This document shows positions 1 to 5,946 of a stretch of DNA of 11,631 nt, in pieces; the first letter of the stretch is position 1; each line of letters begins with the position of its first letter. The stretch comes from Pseudomonadota bacterium (GTDB lineage Bacteria > Bdellovibrionota > JAFGOL01): the NCBI GenBank assembly GCA_026390535.1, contig JAPLFT010000030.1, forward strand, positions 1 through 11,631, read 5' to 3'. The notes below the pieces were generated by a model. That model saw only the letters and a program-made list of their open reading frames with translations. It did no database searches and was not told where the DNA came from. A program made the position numbers and the translations under genes.

Positions 1-88
1 ATTGCGGCATTTTGCCTAATCTACGTTGACCTTACAAAAAGAGGCTGGGAAACTCTGGGAAAATAAAAGGGAACAGCGGAACTTAAAG
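1..88. other. window-edge non-coding stretch
   Basis: No convincing gene lies between the window edge and the stop of the reductase gene. A short direct repeat (TGGGAAA, CTC, TGGGAAA) occurs at about 46-62, with no hairpin that would serve as a terminator for the genes transcribed into it. On the minus strand an ATG at 8-10, preceded by TTAGG a few bases upstream, could be the first codon of a further gene that runs off the window. Only three codons are visible, so this cannot be judged. Confidence 0.3.
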
Positions 89-415
89 TCAAGGATATCG
101 TCTTTCTGGAATACTCTTTGGGGATTTTTTGGTCTCAAAGAAAGCAGAGCTCATATATAAGCCGCAATAACAGTGTCCATATTCCTCTATATCCGGTCGG
201 GAATATAAGCACGGGCATATAATATCCCTGTCTTTTTCCTTATCAGCCTTGGCAGCCCTACATGGACATGAAAAATAGCCGTATCTGTTAAAATTCTTCG
301 TAAGTCCTTCCAAAAGAATATGTAAAAGCTCGTCGTCACGAGTCAATTTCCAGTTCTGTTTTTTTGCAACCATTGTAACAAACGTATTCGTTTCTTCTGT
401 GGTCTTTTTATTCAT
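89..415 (-). CDS. ferredoxin-thioredoxin reductase, catalytic (beta) subunit family
   Basis: The product is a 108-residue protein of the FTR catalytic-chain family, which uses a [4Fe-4S] cluster beside a redox-active disulfide to pass electrons from ferredoxin to thioredoxin-like disulfides in the cytoplasm. Counting from the chosen start, all six diagnostic cysteines are present in three motifs: CPC at 50-52, CPC at 67-69 and CYC at 82-84, followed by GLY. The gap between the second and third motifs (12 residues) is longer than in the plant/cyanobacterial enzyme. No FTR variable subunit is in the window. An ATG at 433 is possible, but the start at 415 is preferred: its ATG overlaps the TGA of the upstream glutaredoxin-like gene as ATGA, and the family alignment begins near here. 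A GGAAG lies about 10 bases upstream. The overlap suggests coupled translation, so the neighbour may be its redox partner (inference). Confidence 0.88.
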   Translation of the reverse strand: MNKKTTEETNTFVTMVAKKQNWKLTRDDELLHILLEGLTKNFNRYGYFSCPCRAAKADKEKDRDIICPCLYSRPDIEEYGHCYCGLYMSSAFFETKKSPKSIPERRYP

Positions 416-708
416 AATAATTTTTCTTCCCATTCTTCCTGATTAAATCCGACCAGACACCTTTTATCGTCAATTACAAGAAAAGGAAAAGCGATCCTTT
501 TATCAAATTTATCCTTCAAAGTTTCTTCAATCTTATTCTGTAAATCACTGTCCAGATCATCAAAATACACATATTTAAATTTGATGGAATTATCTTTTAA
601 AAACTTAATAGCCTTCTTACAAAATCCACAAGTAGAAAGCGCATACACTGTCAGATCATGGTTGCACCTGGACCCTTTTTCATTTATAAAGGTTAAATCC
701 TGTTTCAT
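412..708 (-). CDS. glutaredoxin-like thiol-disulfide protein
   Basis: This 98-residue cytoplasmic protein has a thioredoxin-fold/glutaredoxin pattern: a beta strand (LTVYALST) leading into a CGFC active-site motif at residues 27-30 on helix 1, then KYVYFDDL for the second strand, and the AFPFLVID segment that carries the cis-proline of the fold. The C-terminal part ends with a GFNQEEWEEKL helix, as in the NrdH/Grx-like family. Two extra cysteines (Cys15 before the first strand and one near residue 83) are unusual. A good ribosome site (GGAGGT, 713-718) precedes the ATG. Its stop overlaps the start of the FTR catalytic subunit, so the two probably form a ferredoxin-driven disulfide-reducing couple; that role is inferred from context. 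The exact subfamily is uncertain. Confidence 0.83.
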   Translation of the reverse strand: MKQDLTFINEKGSRCNHDLTVYALSTCGFCKKAIKFLKDNSIKFKYVYFDDLDSDLQNKIEETLKDKFDKRIAFPFLVIDDKRCLVGFNQEEWEEKLL

Positions 709-730
709 TTAAACCTCCGTATACGCCGGT

Positions 731-739
731 ATTATATCA
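731..739 (-). promoter_or_regulatory. extended -10 promoter for the Grx/FTR pair
   Basis: On the minus strand the sequence TGATATAAT reads as a perfect extended -10 (TG, one base, TATAAT). There is no recognisable -35 at the right distance, which is tolerable for extended -10 promoters. Transcription would start near 724, leaving a leader of about 16 bases that contains the GGAGGT at 713-718. The TG belongs to the TGA stop codon (737-739) of the HAAS/DUF4097 gene, so the redox pair may be transcribed separately from the padR operon. This is a pattern match only. Confidence 0.42.
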
Positions 740-1804
740 TATTTTTTTGGCGTAGAAATCTCCGCTCCCGGTTTGTGCATTTATTATAACGTTCGGATTC
801 TCGGAATATCCAAATTCATTATATGTTTTTCCGCTTCCACGCAAATGTGTCACATTCACTTTAGTTTCTTTCGGCATTTTTACAGTTATGTTTCCACTGC
901 CGGTCTGAGTACTAACGGTAACTTTGGTGCTTGTCGGTTTTAACAATAAATTAATGTCTCCACTTCCGGTTTTACTTTCTATTTTTGCAGAGCTTGAATC
1001 TATAGATATATTCCCGCTGCCGGTTCGGGATACTATTTCATTACTTATATTACTTATCTTTATGTCTCCTGAACCAACTTTGCTGTCTATCAGAGTATTC
1101 TCAGGTATTTTAATATCTATATCCGCATTGCAACTGCCAAAATGATGCCAATTCGTCTTTTGTTTAATTTTTATCTTTAATGTATCACTTTTCAGCTCAG
1201 CGCTGTAATAACATTTTGTTTCATCATACCCTCTTTTGGTCGTAAGTTTTACTAACGCTGTTTTATCTCTAGATCCCGTTATAAATATATCCTGACTGCC
1301 CGTTTCAATCTTTAAATATTTAATTTTTGAAGCATCAAAGTTCTTTATGAATGGTGTTTTTACTGATGTATCTACATCATCATCTTTTTCTTCCGATGTA
1401 CTTATGCCGGTATGGCTGTCTTCTACCGTTACAACTCCACCCAAAAGTTTAACCTCATCATCAGAGACTTTTACAATCGGAGTAAATTTCCATAATACGA
1501 TCAGAAAAGTTATAAGTATCAAAGAAATTGTTCCCAAGAAACCCAGGATGATCCATTTTACTATCGGATGCTTTGGTGGTTTTTTAGGCTCAAGCCCCCT
1601 TTCCATAAGATATTTGCTGGCAACCTGTTCAGGCTCTCCAAGGGACGCCAATATTGAATCCGTGCTCTTTGTATTGTCCCTGCTCTGCGCTTCAAGCACA
1701 TGGCTTTTTATTTCTGTTATTATTTCTGCTTTTTCACTTACAGAAATTGGTCCCAATGACTTTTCAAGCCTTACCAGATAATTTTCCAATTTTTGATCGT
1801 TCAT
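737..1804 (-). CDS. HAAS (DUF1700)-TM-DUF4097 beta-solenoid membrane protein
   Basis: This 355-residue protein has three parts. Residues 1-70 form a helical HAAS/DUF1700-like domain with the characteristic LxxLxKSLG, EKAEIITEIKSHV and SLGEPEQVASKYL elements. One strong membrane helix covers about 81-106. After an acidic linker (about 115-150), residues 155-355 form a DUF4097/putative-adhesin repeat region with GSG turns at 244, 262, 280, 302, 323 and 346, a spacing of 18-23 residues typical of successive beta-helix turns. The N-terminus should be cytoplasmic and the solenoid outside. Family knowledge: HAAS domains are typically encoded next to PadR regulators and are thought to pass signals to them. 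Here padR ends 15 bp upstream, with GGAGGA (about 1813-1818) before this ATG, so they are one operon. A role in envelope sensing is inferred. Confidence 0.87.
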   Translation of the reverse strand: MNDQKLENYLVRLEKSLGPISVSEKAEIITEIKSHVLEAQSRDNTKSTDSILASLGEPEQVASKYLMERGLEPKKPPKHPIVKWIILGFLGTISLILITFLIVLWKFTPIVKVSDDEVKLLGGVVTVEDSHTGISTSEEKDDDVDTSVKTPFIKNFDASKIKYLKIETGSQDIFITGSRDKTALVKLTTKRGYDETKCYYSAELKSDTLKIKIKQKTNWHHFGSCNADIDIKIPENTLIDSKVGSGDIKISNISNEIVSRTGSGNISIDSSSAKIESKTGSGDINLLLKPTSTKVTVSTQTGSGNITVKMPKETKVNVTHLRGSGKTYNEFGYSENPNVIINAQTGSGDFYAKKI

Positions 1805-1819
1805 CTTTTTATTCCTCCA

Positions 1820-2158
1820 TTATTTAGAGAGAGAATTATAAACTTCCGTTAATTTATTAAACTCCTCGCTCATTTCCTTTAATGCCTTTTCTCCTTTTTT
1901 GGTTATGGAATAAAATTTTCTTGGATGACCCGATGATACACCGCTGGTATCCCAGATCGATGCCAATAGATCGTCGGCGCCCATTCTGTTTAAAAGAGGG
2001 TAAAGAGTTCCCTCCTTAATTTGAAAATTTTGTTTTTCCAGAACTTCCAGTAATTCAAATCCGTAGAGCTTTTTCTTCTCCTTTATAAGGAGGAGTATGC
2101 AAAGTTCCAGATAACCTTTTCTGATCTGTGATTTCCAGTTTTCTATATTGAATTCCAT
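1820..2158 (-). CDS. PadR-family transcriptional regulator
   Basis: The product is a PadR-like winged-helix DNA-binding protein of about 112 residues. It opens MEFNIENWKSQIRKGYLELC, the standard beginning of this family, continues through the helix-turn-helix (LYGFELLEVLEKQNFQIKEGTLYPLLNRM) and the wing (GHPRKFYSITKKGEKAL), and ends in a short dimerisation helix. This start was chosen over an in-frame ATG at 2197 because the family N-terminus aligns here and the longer form would begin inside the -35 element. No Shine-Dalgarno sequence precedes the ATG, and the predicted transcription start is only 0-4 bases upstream, so the mRNA may be leaderless. PadR proteins usually repress their own operon, here with the adjacent HAAS membrane protein. 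The inducing signal is unknown. Confidence 0.9.
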   Translation of the reverse strand: MEFNIENWKSQIRKGYLELCILLLIKEKKKLYGFELLEVLEKQNFQIKEGTLYPLLNRMGADDLLASIWDTSGVSSGHPRKFYSITKKGEKALKEMSEEFNKLTEVYNSLSK

Positions 2159-2165
2159 ATTAAGC

Positions 2166-2221
2166 ACTATACTATGCATTACAAGGTATCTTGTCAAGCC
2201 TTTTTATTAAAATATTTTTTT
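2166..2221 (-). promoter_or_regulatory. padR operon promoter with UP element
   Basis: On the minus strand a perfect -35 TTGACA (2192-2197) is followed by TAGTAT (2169-2174) at 17 bp, or by TATAGT (2166-2171) at 20 bp, as the -10. Directly upstream, 2199-2219 reads AAAAATATTTT, AAT, AAAA, AGG, which meets every fixed position of the published E. coli UP-element core (AAAWWTWTTTT-N3-AAAA-N3), only one base away from the -35. This should be a very strong sigma-70-type promoter. The overlapping TAGTATAGT around the -10 could be where PadR binds, but no convincing palindrome is present. The predicted transcription start (about 2159-2162) nearly touches the padR ATG. Confidence 0.65.
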
Positions 2222-2235
2222 ATTTTTTTATTATT

Positions 2236-2820
2236 TTAGAAGATAGAAGGAACAAATACTGTTTTCAACTTAACGTCCATATAATAACCAAAGCCACTGT
2301 AAGGTGCCCCAATTGGTGCTGACACTACTGGTATCTGTATTGTGCAATCATTTATACTTATTACACTATTGTCATCAAAGGCTTTTATAGAACAATTCGC
2401 ACTTAACATTTCATCAACTGTGCCAATAAGCCTGCCGGTATTGCTCCTTGCACATTCATTGTGTATTACCATATCAAGAAAAACCGTATCATCATGTATA
2501 AACACTCCAATAAGGTCATTTATAAGGCTATCACTGGTGTTAGGCATAAGCACAACCATCAAAAGATCCGCCATTACAGATTTATCGAAACGGCTATTGG
2601 CAGCACTCCATGAAACATCTGTCAGTGTCAGATCACAAGAATAATATTCTTTTATGCGCATAAGCTCTTTGTTAATGTCTTTCCAGCTCACAAGAGTAGC
2701 AGCAGTTATCTTTTCCTGAGCAACAGTTGATTGGTTTATTTTTTTTATGGTATCTGTAATTGATTCGGCAGATAAATTGAAACTAAGGATAAAACACAAC
2801 GCGGTAACAGTTGTTTTCAT
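2236..2820 (-). CDS. secreted protein of unknown function
   Basis: This 194-residue protein was not recognised. Residues 1-18 form a typical Sec signal peptide (MKTTVTALCFILSFNLSA, cleavage probably after SA), so the mature protein should be periplasmic or secreted. The mature part has four cysteines (in SCDLTLTD, NECARSN, NCSIKAFD and DCTIQIP contexts), which could form two disulfides. A segment rich in hydrophobic residues (about 80-115, VMADLLMVVLMPN to DDTVFLDMVIH) is more like buried core than a membrane helix. A moderate ribosome site (GGAGA) lies about 10 bases before the ATG. It follows the DUF4405-like gene after 97 bp; the AT-rich gap may hold its own weak promoter. Confidence 0.6.
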   Translation of the reverse strand: MKTTVTALCFILSFNLSAESITDTIKKINQSTVAQEKITAATLVSWKDINKELMRIKEYYSCDLTLTDVSWSAANSRFDKSVMADLLMVVLMPNTSDSLINDLIGVFIHDDTVFLDMVIHNECARSNTGRLIGTVDEMLSANCSIKAFDDNSVISINDCTIQIPVVSAPIGAPYSGFGYYMDVKLKTVFVPSIF

Positions 2821-2917
2821 ATCAACGATGTCTCCACGTCCAATAGTAATAATCGGTCTGAAGATGTTTTGCCAGTAACTTTTATAAATATTAGATTTTT
2901 TTATTAATTACAATAGG

Positions 2918-3154
2918 TTATGCCGGAGTAATTTCCGGTTTTTTAGATCTCTTAAGTATATTAACCCGTATCCAGGACCAGTTCAAATAGGCGTGCAGTA
3001 TTAAAGCAAGTATAAATACAAGGCCGTTTGTTTTATGTATTTCAAAGACGAGTTTTGATTTTATTATTTGAAAAAGTATTACAGTAGTAGTTTGTGTTAG
3101 GAACGCCAGAAGTAAAACAATGTTGGTAATAAGAAGTAGTTTTCTCTTATTCAT
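2918..3154 (-). CDS. small two-helix membrane protein, DUF4405-like
   Basis: This 78-residue protein has two hydrophobic helices (about 6-29 and 43-60) and a basic C-terminal tail (NILKRSKKPEITPA). The pattern EIHKTNGLVFILALILHAYLNWSWI, with one histidine before the second helix and another within it followed by LNW.W, matches DUF4405-type membrane cytochrome modules, in which such histidines can bind haem. Haem binding here is an inference: the protein is minimal and no partner oxidoreductase is in the window. A GAGGA ribosome site sits about 6 bases before the ATG. It starts 16 bp after the stop of the deoxyribosyltransferase-like gene and is probably co-transcribed with it. Confidence 0.6.
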   Translation of the reverse strand: MNKRKLLLITNIVLLLAFLTQTTTVILFQIIKSKLVFEIHKTNGLVFILALILHAYLNWSWIRVNILKRSKKPEITPA

Positions 3155-3170
3155 GCTTTTTCCTCTTTAT

Positions 3171-3590
3171 TCATAATTTTAATACTAAGCTTAAATCTCC
3201 ATTAATTATCTTTGGCTTCATCGCTATAATCTCTGTTTTATAATATGGGATCTCCGGTATTGGATTTAACAAATATATAGGCTTATGAAGAATATATGCA
3301 AAACCCATTTCTAAAAAAGAGTTCCCACCGATGTAGTTTTTTACATCATTACGATCATAATTAAGTACCAACACTTTATCGACGGTTTGAATTATCTCCC
3401 AATGCTCGCGTATTGCTTCCTTATTATATTTATGTTCCAATTTTAATTTTTCTTTCTGTTCATCATCTAAACCAAGGTATTTATCATTAAACTTTGACGG
3501 AAAGGCTTCATGCCCTCTTTCCTTGTACCATTCTTGTACTTCTTTAACTTTTTCTGCAAATTGCATACTGTGACAGATAGCTATTTTCAT
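3171..3590 (-). CDS. nucleoside 2-deoxyribosyltransferase-like protein
   Basis: The product, 139 residues from the chosen start, resembles the nucleoside 2-deoxyribosyltransferase fold (PF05014 type). It begins MKIAICHSMQFAEKV, a nucleotide-binding first strand, then has GHEAF, the HKYNKEAIREHWEII helix, the strand VDKVLVLNYDR, and the NYIGGNSFLEMGFAY motif whose glutamate (Glu94) corresponds to the catalytic Glu of the family. PIYLLNPIPEIPYYKTEI follows, as in a subgroup common in archaea and uncultured bacteria. The open frame extends to 3665, but the start at 3590 fits the family and has AAGGG 6 bases upstream. Expected chemistry is transfer or hydrolysis of 2-deoxyribose from nucleosides or nucleotides in the cytoplasm; the true substrate is unknown. 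Confidence 0.75.
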   Translation of the reverse strand: MKIAICHSMQFAEKVKEVQEWYKERGHEAFPSKFNDKYLGLDDEQKEKLKLEHKYNKEAIREHWEIIQTVDKVLVLNYDRNDVKNYIGGNSFLEMGFAYILHKPIYLLNPIPEIPYYKTEIIAMKPKIINGDLSLVLKL

Positions 3591-3695
3591 ACAATACCCT
3601 TGCCCACTTCTACCACAAGATATTCGCAGAGCAATAAGCAATAACGTCAGCTCTGCTATAAACAAATACTATACGTCCCCCTGTTAATATTATAT

Positions 3696-3707
3696 CCTGG
3701 CACCAGG
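3696..3707. promoter_or_regulatory. small dyad upstream of the lmo0937-type gene
   Basis: CCTGG-CA-CCAGG is a perfect 5-bp inverted repeat with a 2-base centre, 26 bases before the ATG of the small membrane-protein gene and just after the AT-rich TAATATTATAT, which could be a -10 region. It may be an operator, but it is short enough to occur by chance. No well-placed -35 accompanies it. Confidence 0.2.
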
Positions 3708-3732
3708 TAGAGTTTCCTTACGGAGGTGTTTT

Positions 3733-3882
3733 ATGTTGTGGACACTTGCAGTAATTTTATTGGTTCTTTGGTTGCTTGGACTGATTACAGCCTATACCCT
3801 TGGCGGATTTATTCACATCCTTCTGGTAATAGCAATTATTGTTATACTAATACGAATCATCCAGGGACGACGAGTATTGTAG
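3733..3882 (+). CDS. lmo0937-family small membrane protein
   Basis: A 49-codon frame encodes MLWTLAVILLVLWLLGLIT, a short loop AYTLGGFIH, then ILLVIAIIVILIRIIQGRRVL. This is the recognisable layout of lmo0937-type (DUF5670) small membrane proteins: two short hydrophobic helices (about 3-19 and 29-43) separated by a TxGGFIH loop and ended by a basic GRR tail, which should lie in the cytoplasm. A strong ribosome site, GGAGGTG at 3722-3728, sits at ideal distance from the ATG and supports real translation. It stands alone, diverging from the deoxyribosyltransferase-like gene and converging with the 291-residue gene (14 bp between stops). Its function is not established; relatives are often linked with envelope or stress responses. 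Confidence 0.85.
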   Translation: MLWTLAVILLVLWLLGLITAYTLGGFIHILLVIAIIVILIRIIQGRRVL

Positions 3883-3896
3883 AATAGCAGAAAAGA

Positions 3897-4772
3897 TCAA
3901 TCATTTTTAGTTATTAAAGATCTTTGTTTTATACTCTCGCTTTTATACTGAATGTTTTCTAACATTGTATATATTCTTTCAACAAACTGACCCCGAATTA
4001 GATTGAGAGGAAGAAACTTGTAATAGATCCAACTGACTTCAGCCTTACCGGTAAAGTATATAATAAAATAGGGAGTATCAGGAAGCATCATAAATTTGAA
4101 GGTACCCTTTACATCTTTTGCCAGACTGGAAGGTTCTTCCATTTTTAGATCAAAAGACGGGACCGGTTTTAAAAAAGTGTAATCCTTGAGTAATAGTTTC
4201 AGGCTAAAATTTTTGCCCATGGTCACGTTTAGCTCAAAGGCTTTTTGTTCCTTTTCTGTAAAATACTTCAAAGAATTTACATTAAAAAAATATTTTCCCC
4301 CTTCACCATCCCGTCTAATGTTTATGTCCTTTAAAGCCCAGTCATTGTAAGATGCATAGTCAGTTATAACCGGCAAAGCGCTTCCATAATCAGTTGGAAT
4401 TATCGCAACGGTTTCAATGTTAAACGCTGCATCTTTCTTATAAAGAAGAGTATACTGATTACCCAAATAATTTTTATTTTTAATTTCTTTAAAGAGTCCC
4501 AAAGAAACAAGTTTTACAAAAATCTTTTTATCCAACTCAGAAAGTTTATTGTAATAATCCTGATCCGCCTTATTAAGAGATAAGATGAATCGACGTTTAT
4601 TTTCTTTTTTGAACTGAGGATATTTTAAGCCTTCATCAACCGTAATCTTAACCTGTGAAAGATCAACTTCATCAACAGCTATAGAATAAAATGGAGTTAT
4701 TTTAGTCTGGTCATCAAAAACGTTAGCAGGAGTTAGTGACAGTATAAATGCAGAAATAAAAAATATTAGCAT
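3897..4772 (-). CDS. secreted protein of unknown function
   Basis: This 291-residue protein was not recognised with confidence. It opens with a signal peptide (MLIFFISAFILSLTPA, about residues 1-17), so the mature chain should be periplasmic or exported. It is rich in Lys, Tyr and Phe and alternates helical stretches (KADQDYYNKLSELDKKIFVKLVSLGLF) with beta-like ones. The C-terminal third (about 205-280: KGTFKFMMLPDTPYFIIYFTG, then WIYYKFLPLNLIRGQFVERIYTMLENIQ) is faintly like a START/SRPBCC lipid-binding domain, with a beta strand followed by a long last helix; this is only a guess. GGAG precedes the ATG by about 8 bases. The gene begins 14 bp after the stop of the AI-2E/PerM-type transporter and is very likely co-transcribed, so its job may relate to transport or the envelope. 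Confidence 0.65.
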   Translation of the reverse strand: MLIFFISAFILSLTPANVFDDQTKITPFYSIAVDEVDLSQVKITVDEGLKYPQFKKENKRRFILSLNKADQDYYNKLSELDKKIFVKLVSLGLFKEIKNKNYLGNQYTLLYKKDAAFNIETVAIIPTDYGSALPVITDYASYNDWALKDINIRRDGEGGKYFFNVNSLKYFTEKEQKAFELNVTMGKNFSLKLLLKDYTFLKPVPSFDLKMEEPSSLAKDVKGTFKFMMLPDTPYFIIYFTGKAEVSWIYYKFLPLNLIRGQFVERIYTMLENIQYKSESIKQRSLITKND

Positions 4773-4786
4773 TACCGAAGCTCCAT

Positions 4787-5827
4787 TTATTTAGACACAG
4801 AAGGCCAGACTTCCAACATCGATATTAGAAGGGCCGCAATAACAGGACCTATTAAAACACCAAAAAGACCAAAGACCTGAATGCCACCTAAAACGGCGAC
4901 TAAACTGATCAACGGGTGTAATCCTTTAGAGTCTTTTACCCTCCCCTTAAGGATAATAATTCTTACAATATTATCAATGACACCGGCTATAAGTCCAAAC
5001 ACGATCATAATTATGAATTTGGCCACAGATCCCTGCAGGTAAAGATAGATCACTGCGGGAATCCAAACAGGTGTGGAACCAAGAATAGGAATAAAAGCAA
5101 AAATAAAAGTAGCACCTGCAGCTAAAAAAACAGCCGGAATGTCCAAAATAATAAAACCTAGAAAGATCACAACTGATTGAGCTACAGCAGCCAAAAGTGT
5201 TGCCCATATAGCACTTCTGGAACTTTTTTTAAAAGAAGTAATAAGCGCCGATCTTATATCATCACGCAAAGGGATCTTTTCATGTAAAAACTTAATGAAC
5301 TTTTCTCCATCCAAAAGAAAAAACAAACAACTAAGCAAAACAAAAAATGTTTGAAATAAAAGTTTTGGAATTTTAGAAGCCTCTGCCATCGCAAAGGTAC
5401 TTACCCAGGATCCTAATTCAATAATCCAGGTTTTGATCTGTGATTCAACTTCAACCGGATTAGAAATAAGAGAACCTATAATTGGCCATCGCCCAATGGA
5501 TTGAGAGATTGAATTGTAAGAAATATTACTAGAAGAGACATAATCTTTAAAGGTTATAGCCTGACTAATAAGGCTTCTAATAAAAAAACCTATTGGAACA
5601 ACCACTGTTACAACCAGTATTGCAAAAACCAAATAAGCCGATAGTGTGGGGTTAATTCTTTTGGTGGTTAGTCTTCTTTGAAAAGGTTTTAGCACTAATG
5701 CAAAAAGTGCACCGACTATTATGGCTATTAAAAAAGAACAGGCGATTTTAAAAGCAAGGACAATAACCAAAACAAAAAGGGCAATAAAAGTAATCCTTGT
5801 GATCGTGCTTTCTTTTGGCAGCATCAT
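4787..5827 (-). CDS. AI-2E/PerM-family (UPF0118) membrane transporter
   Basis: This polytopic inner-membrane protein of about 346 residues belongs to the AI-2E transporter/PerM family, whose members have been linked to autoinducer-2 export, sodium/proton exchange or general permease roles. It has the expected two N-terminal helices, the VVPIGFFIRSLI helix, an extra-membrane linker (about 100-165), and the conserved C-terminal block FIPILGSTPVWIPAVIYLYLQG, GVIDNIVR, LHPLISLVAVLGG and FGLFGVLIGPVIAAL. The open frame reaches 5899, but the upstream extension (MLWQTRPHHIW...) does not resemble the family. The chosen ATG at 5827, or the next at 5824, follows GAGG by 3 or 6 bases; the second has better spacing. 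It diverges from typA and is followed by the unknown secreted protein gene. Confidence 0.85.
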   Translation of the reverse strand: MMLPKESTITRITFIALFVLVIVLAFKIACSFLIAIIVGALFALVLKPFQRRLTTKRINPTLSAYLVFAILVVTVVVPIGFFIRSLISQAITFKDYVSSSNISYNSISQSIGRWPIIGSLISNPVEVESQIKTWIIELGSWVSTFAMAEASKIPKLLFQTFFVLLSCLFFLLDGEKFIKFLHEKIPLRDDIRSALITSFKKSSRSAIWATLLAAVAQSVVIFLGFIILDIPAVFLAAGATFIFAFIPILGSTPVWIPAVIYLYLQGSVAKFIIMIVFGLIAGVIDNIVRIIILKGRVKDSKGLHPLISLVAVLGGIQVFGLFGVLIGPVIAALLISMLEVWPSVSK

Positions 5828-5906
5828 GGACCTCGTTATACAGGATTTAACAGATAGAAGCCAGCGCCAAATATGATGCGGTCTGGTCTGCCAAAGCAAT
5901 TTTAGT

Positions 5907-5935
5907 TAGACATTGCTGCTCAGAACTGCTATTCA
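5907..5935 (+). promoter_or_regulatory. possible typA promoter
   Basis: TAGACA (one mismatch to TTGACA) is followed after exactly 17 bp by TATTCA, which is preceded by TGC, giving an extended -10 look. The -10 itself is poor (three of six). Transcription would start near 5942, leaving about 5 bases before the typA ATG. It lies in the 119-bp divergent gap shared with the AI-2E/PerM-type gene. Confidence 0.33.
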
Positions 5936-5946
5936 TTTGCCGCCTT

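Noticed and set aside
1347..1781. A 144-codon open frame on the plus strand, antisense to the HAAS/DUF4097 gene
   Set aside because: It has no ribosome site or recognisable domain and lies opposite a gene with clear family motifs; low-complexity Ser/Leu content is typical of an antisense shadow.
2198..2235. A/T runs between the secreted-protein gene and padR as a terminator
   Set aside because: There is no GC-rich stem; the run is better explained as the UP element of the padR promoter.
3591..3665. Longer start for the deoxyribosyltransferase-like protein that would add a hydrophobic N-terminus
   Set aside because: The family begins at MKIAICHSM, which has AAGGG at proper distance; the extension overlaps the divergent regulatory region.
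3698..3713. TGGCAC resembling the -24 half of a sigma-54 promoter upstream of the lmo0937-type gene
   Set aside because: The required GC of the -12 element is absent at the correct spacing, and TGGCAC is part of the CCTGG/CCAGG dyad.
5828..5899. N-terminal extension of the AI-2E/PerM-type protein beginning MLWQTRPHHIW
   Set aside because: It does not resemble the family, and a GAGG ribosome site sits directly before the ATGs at 5827 and 5824.
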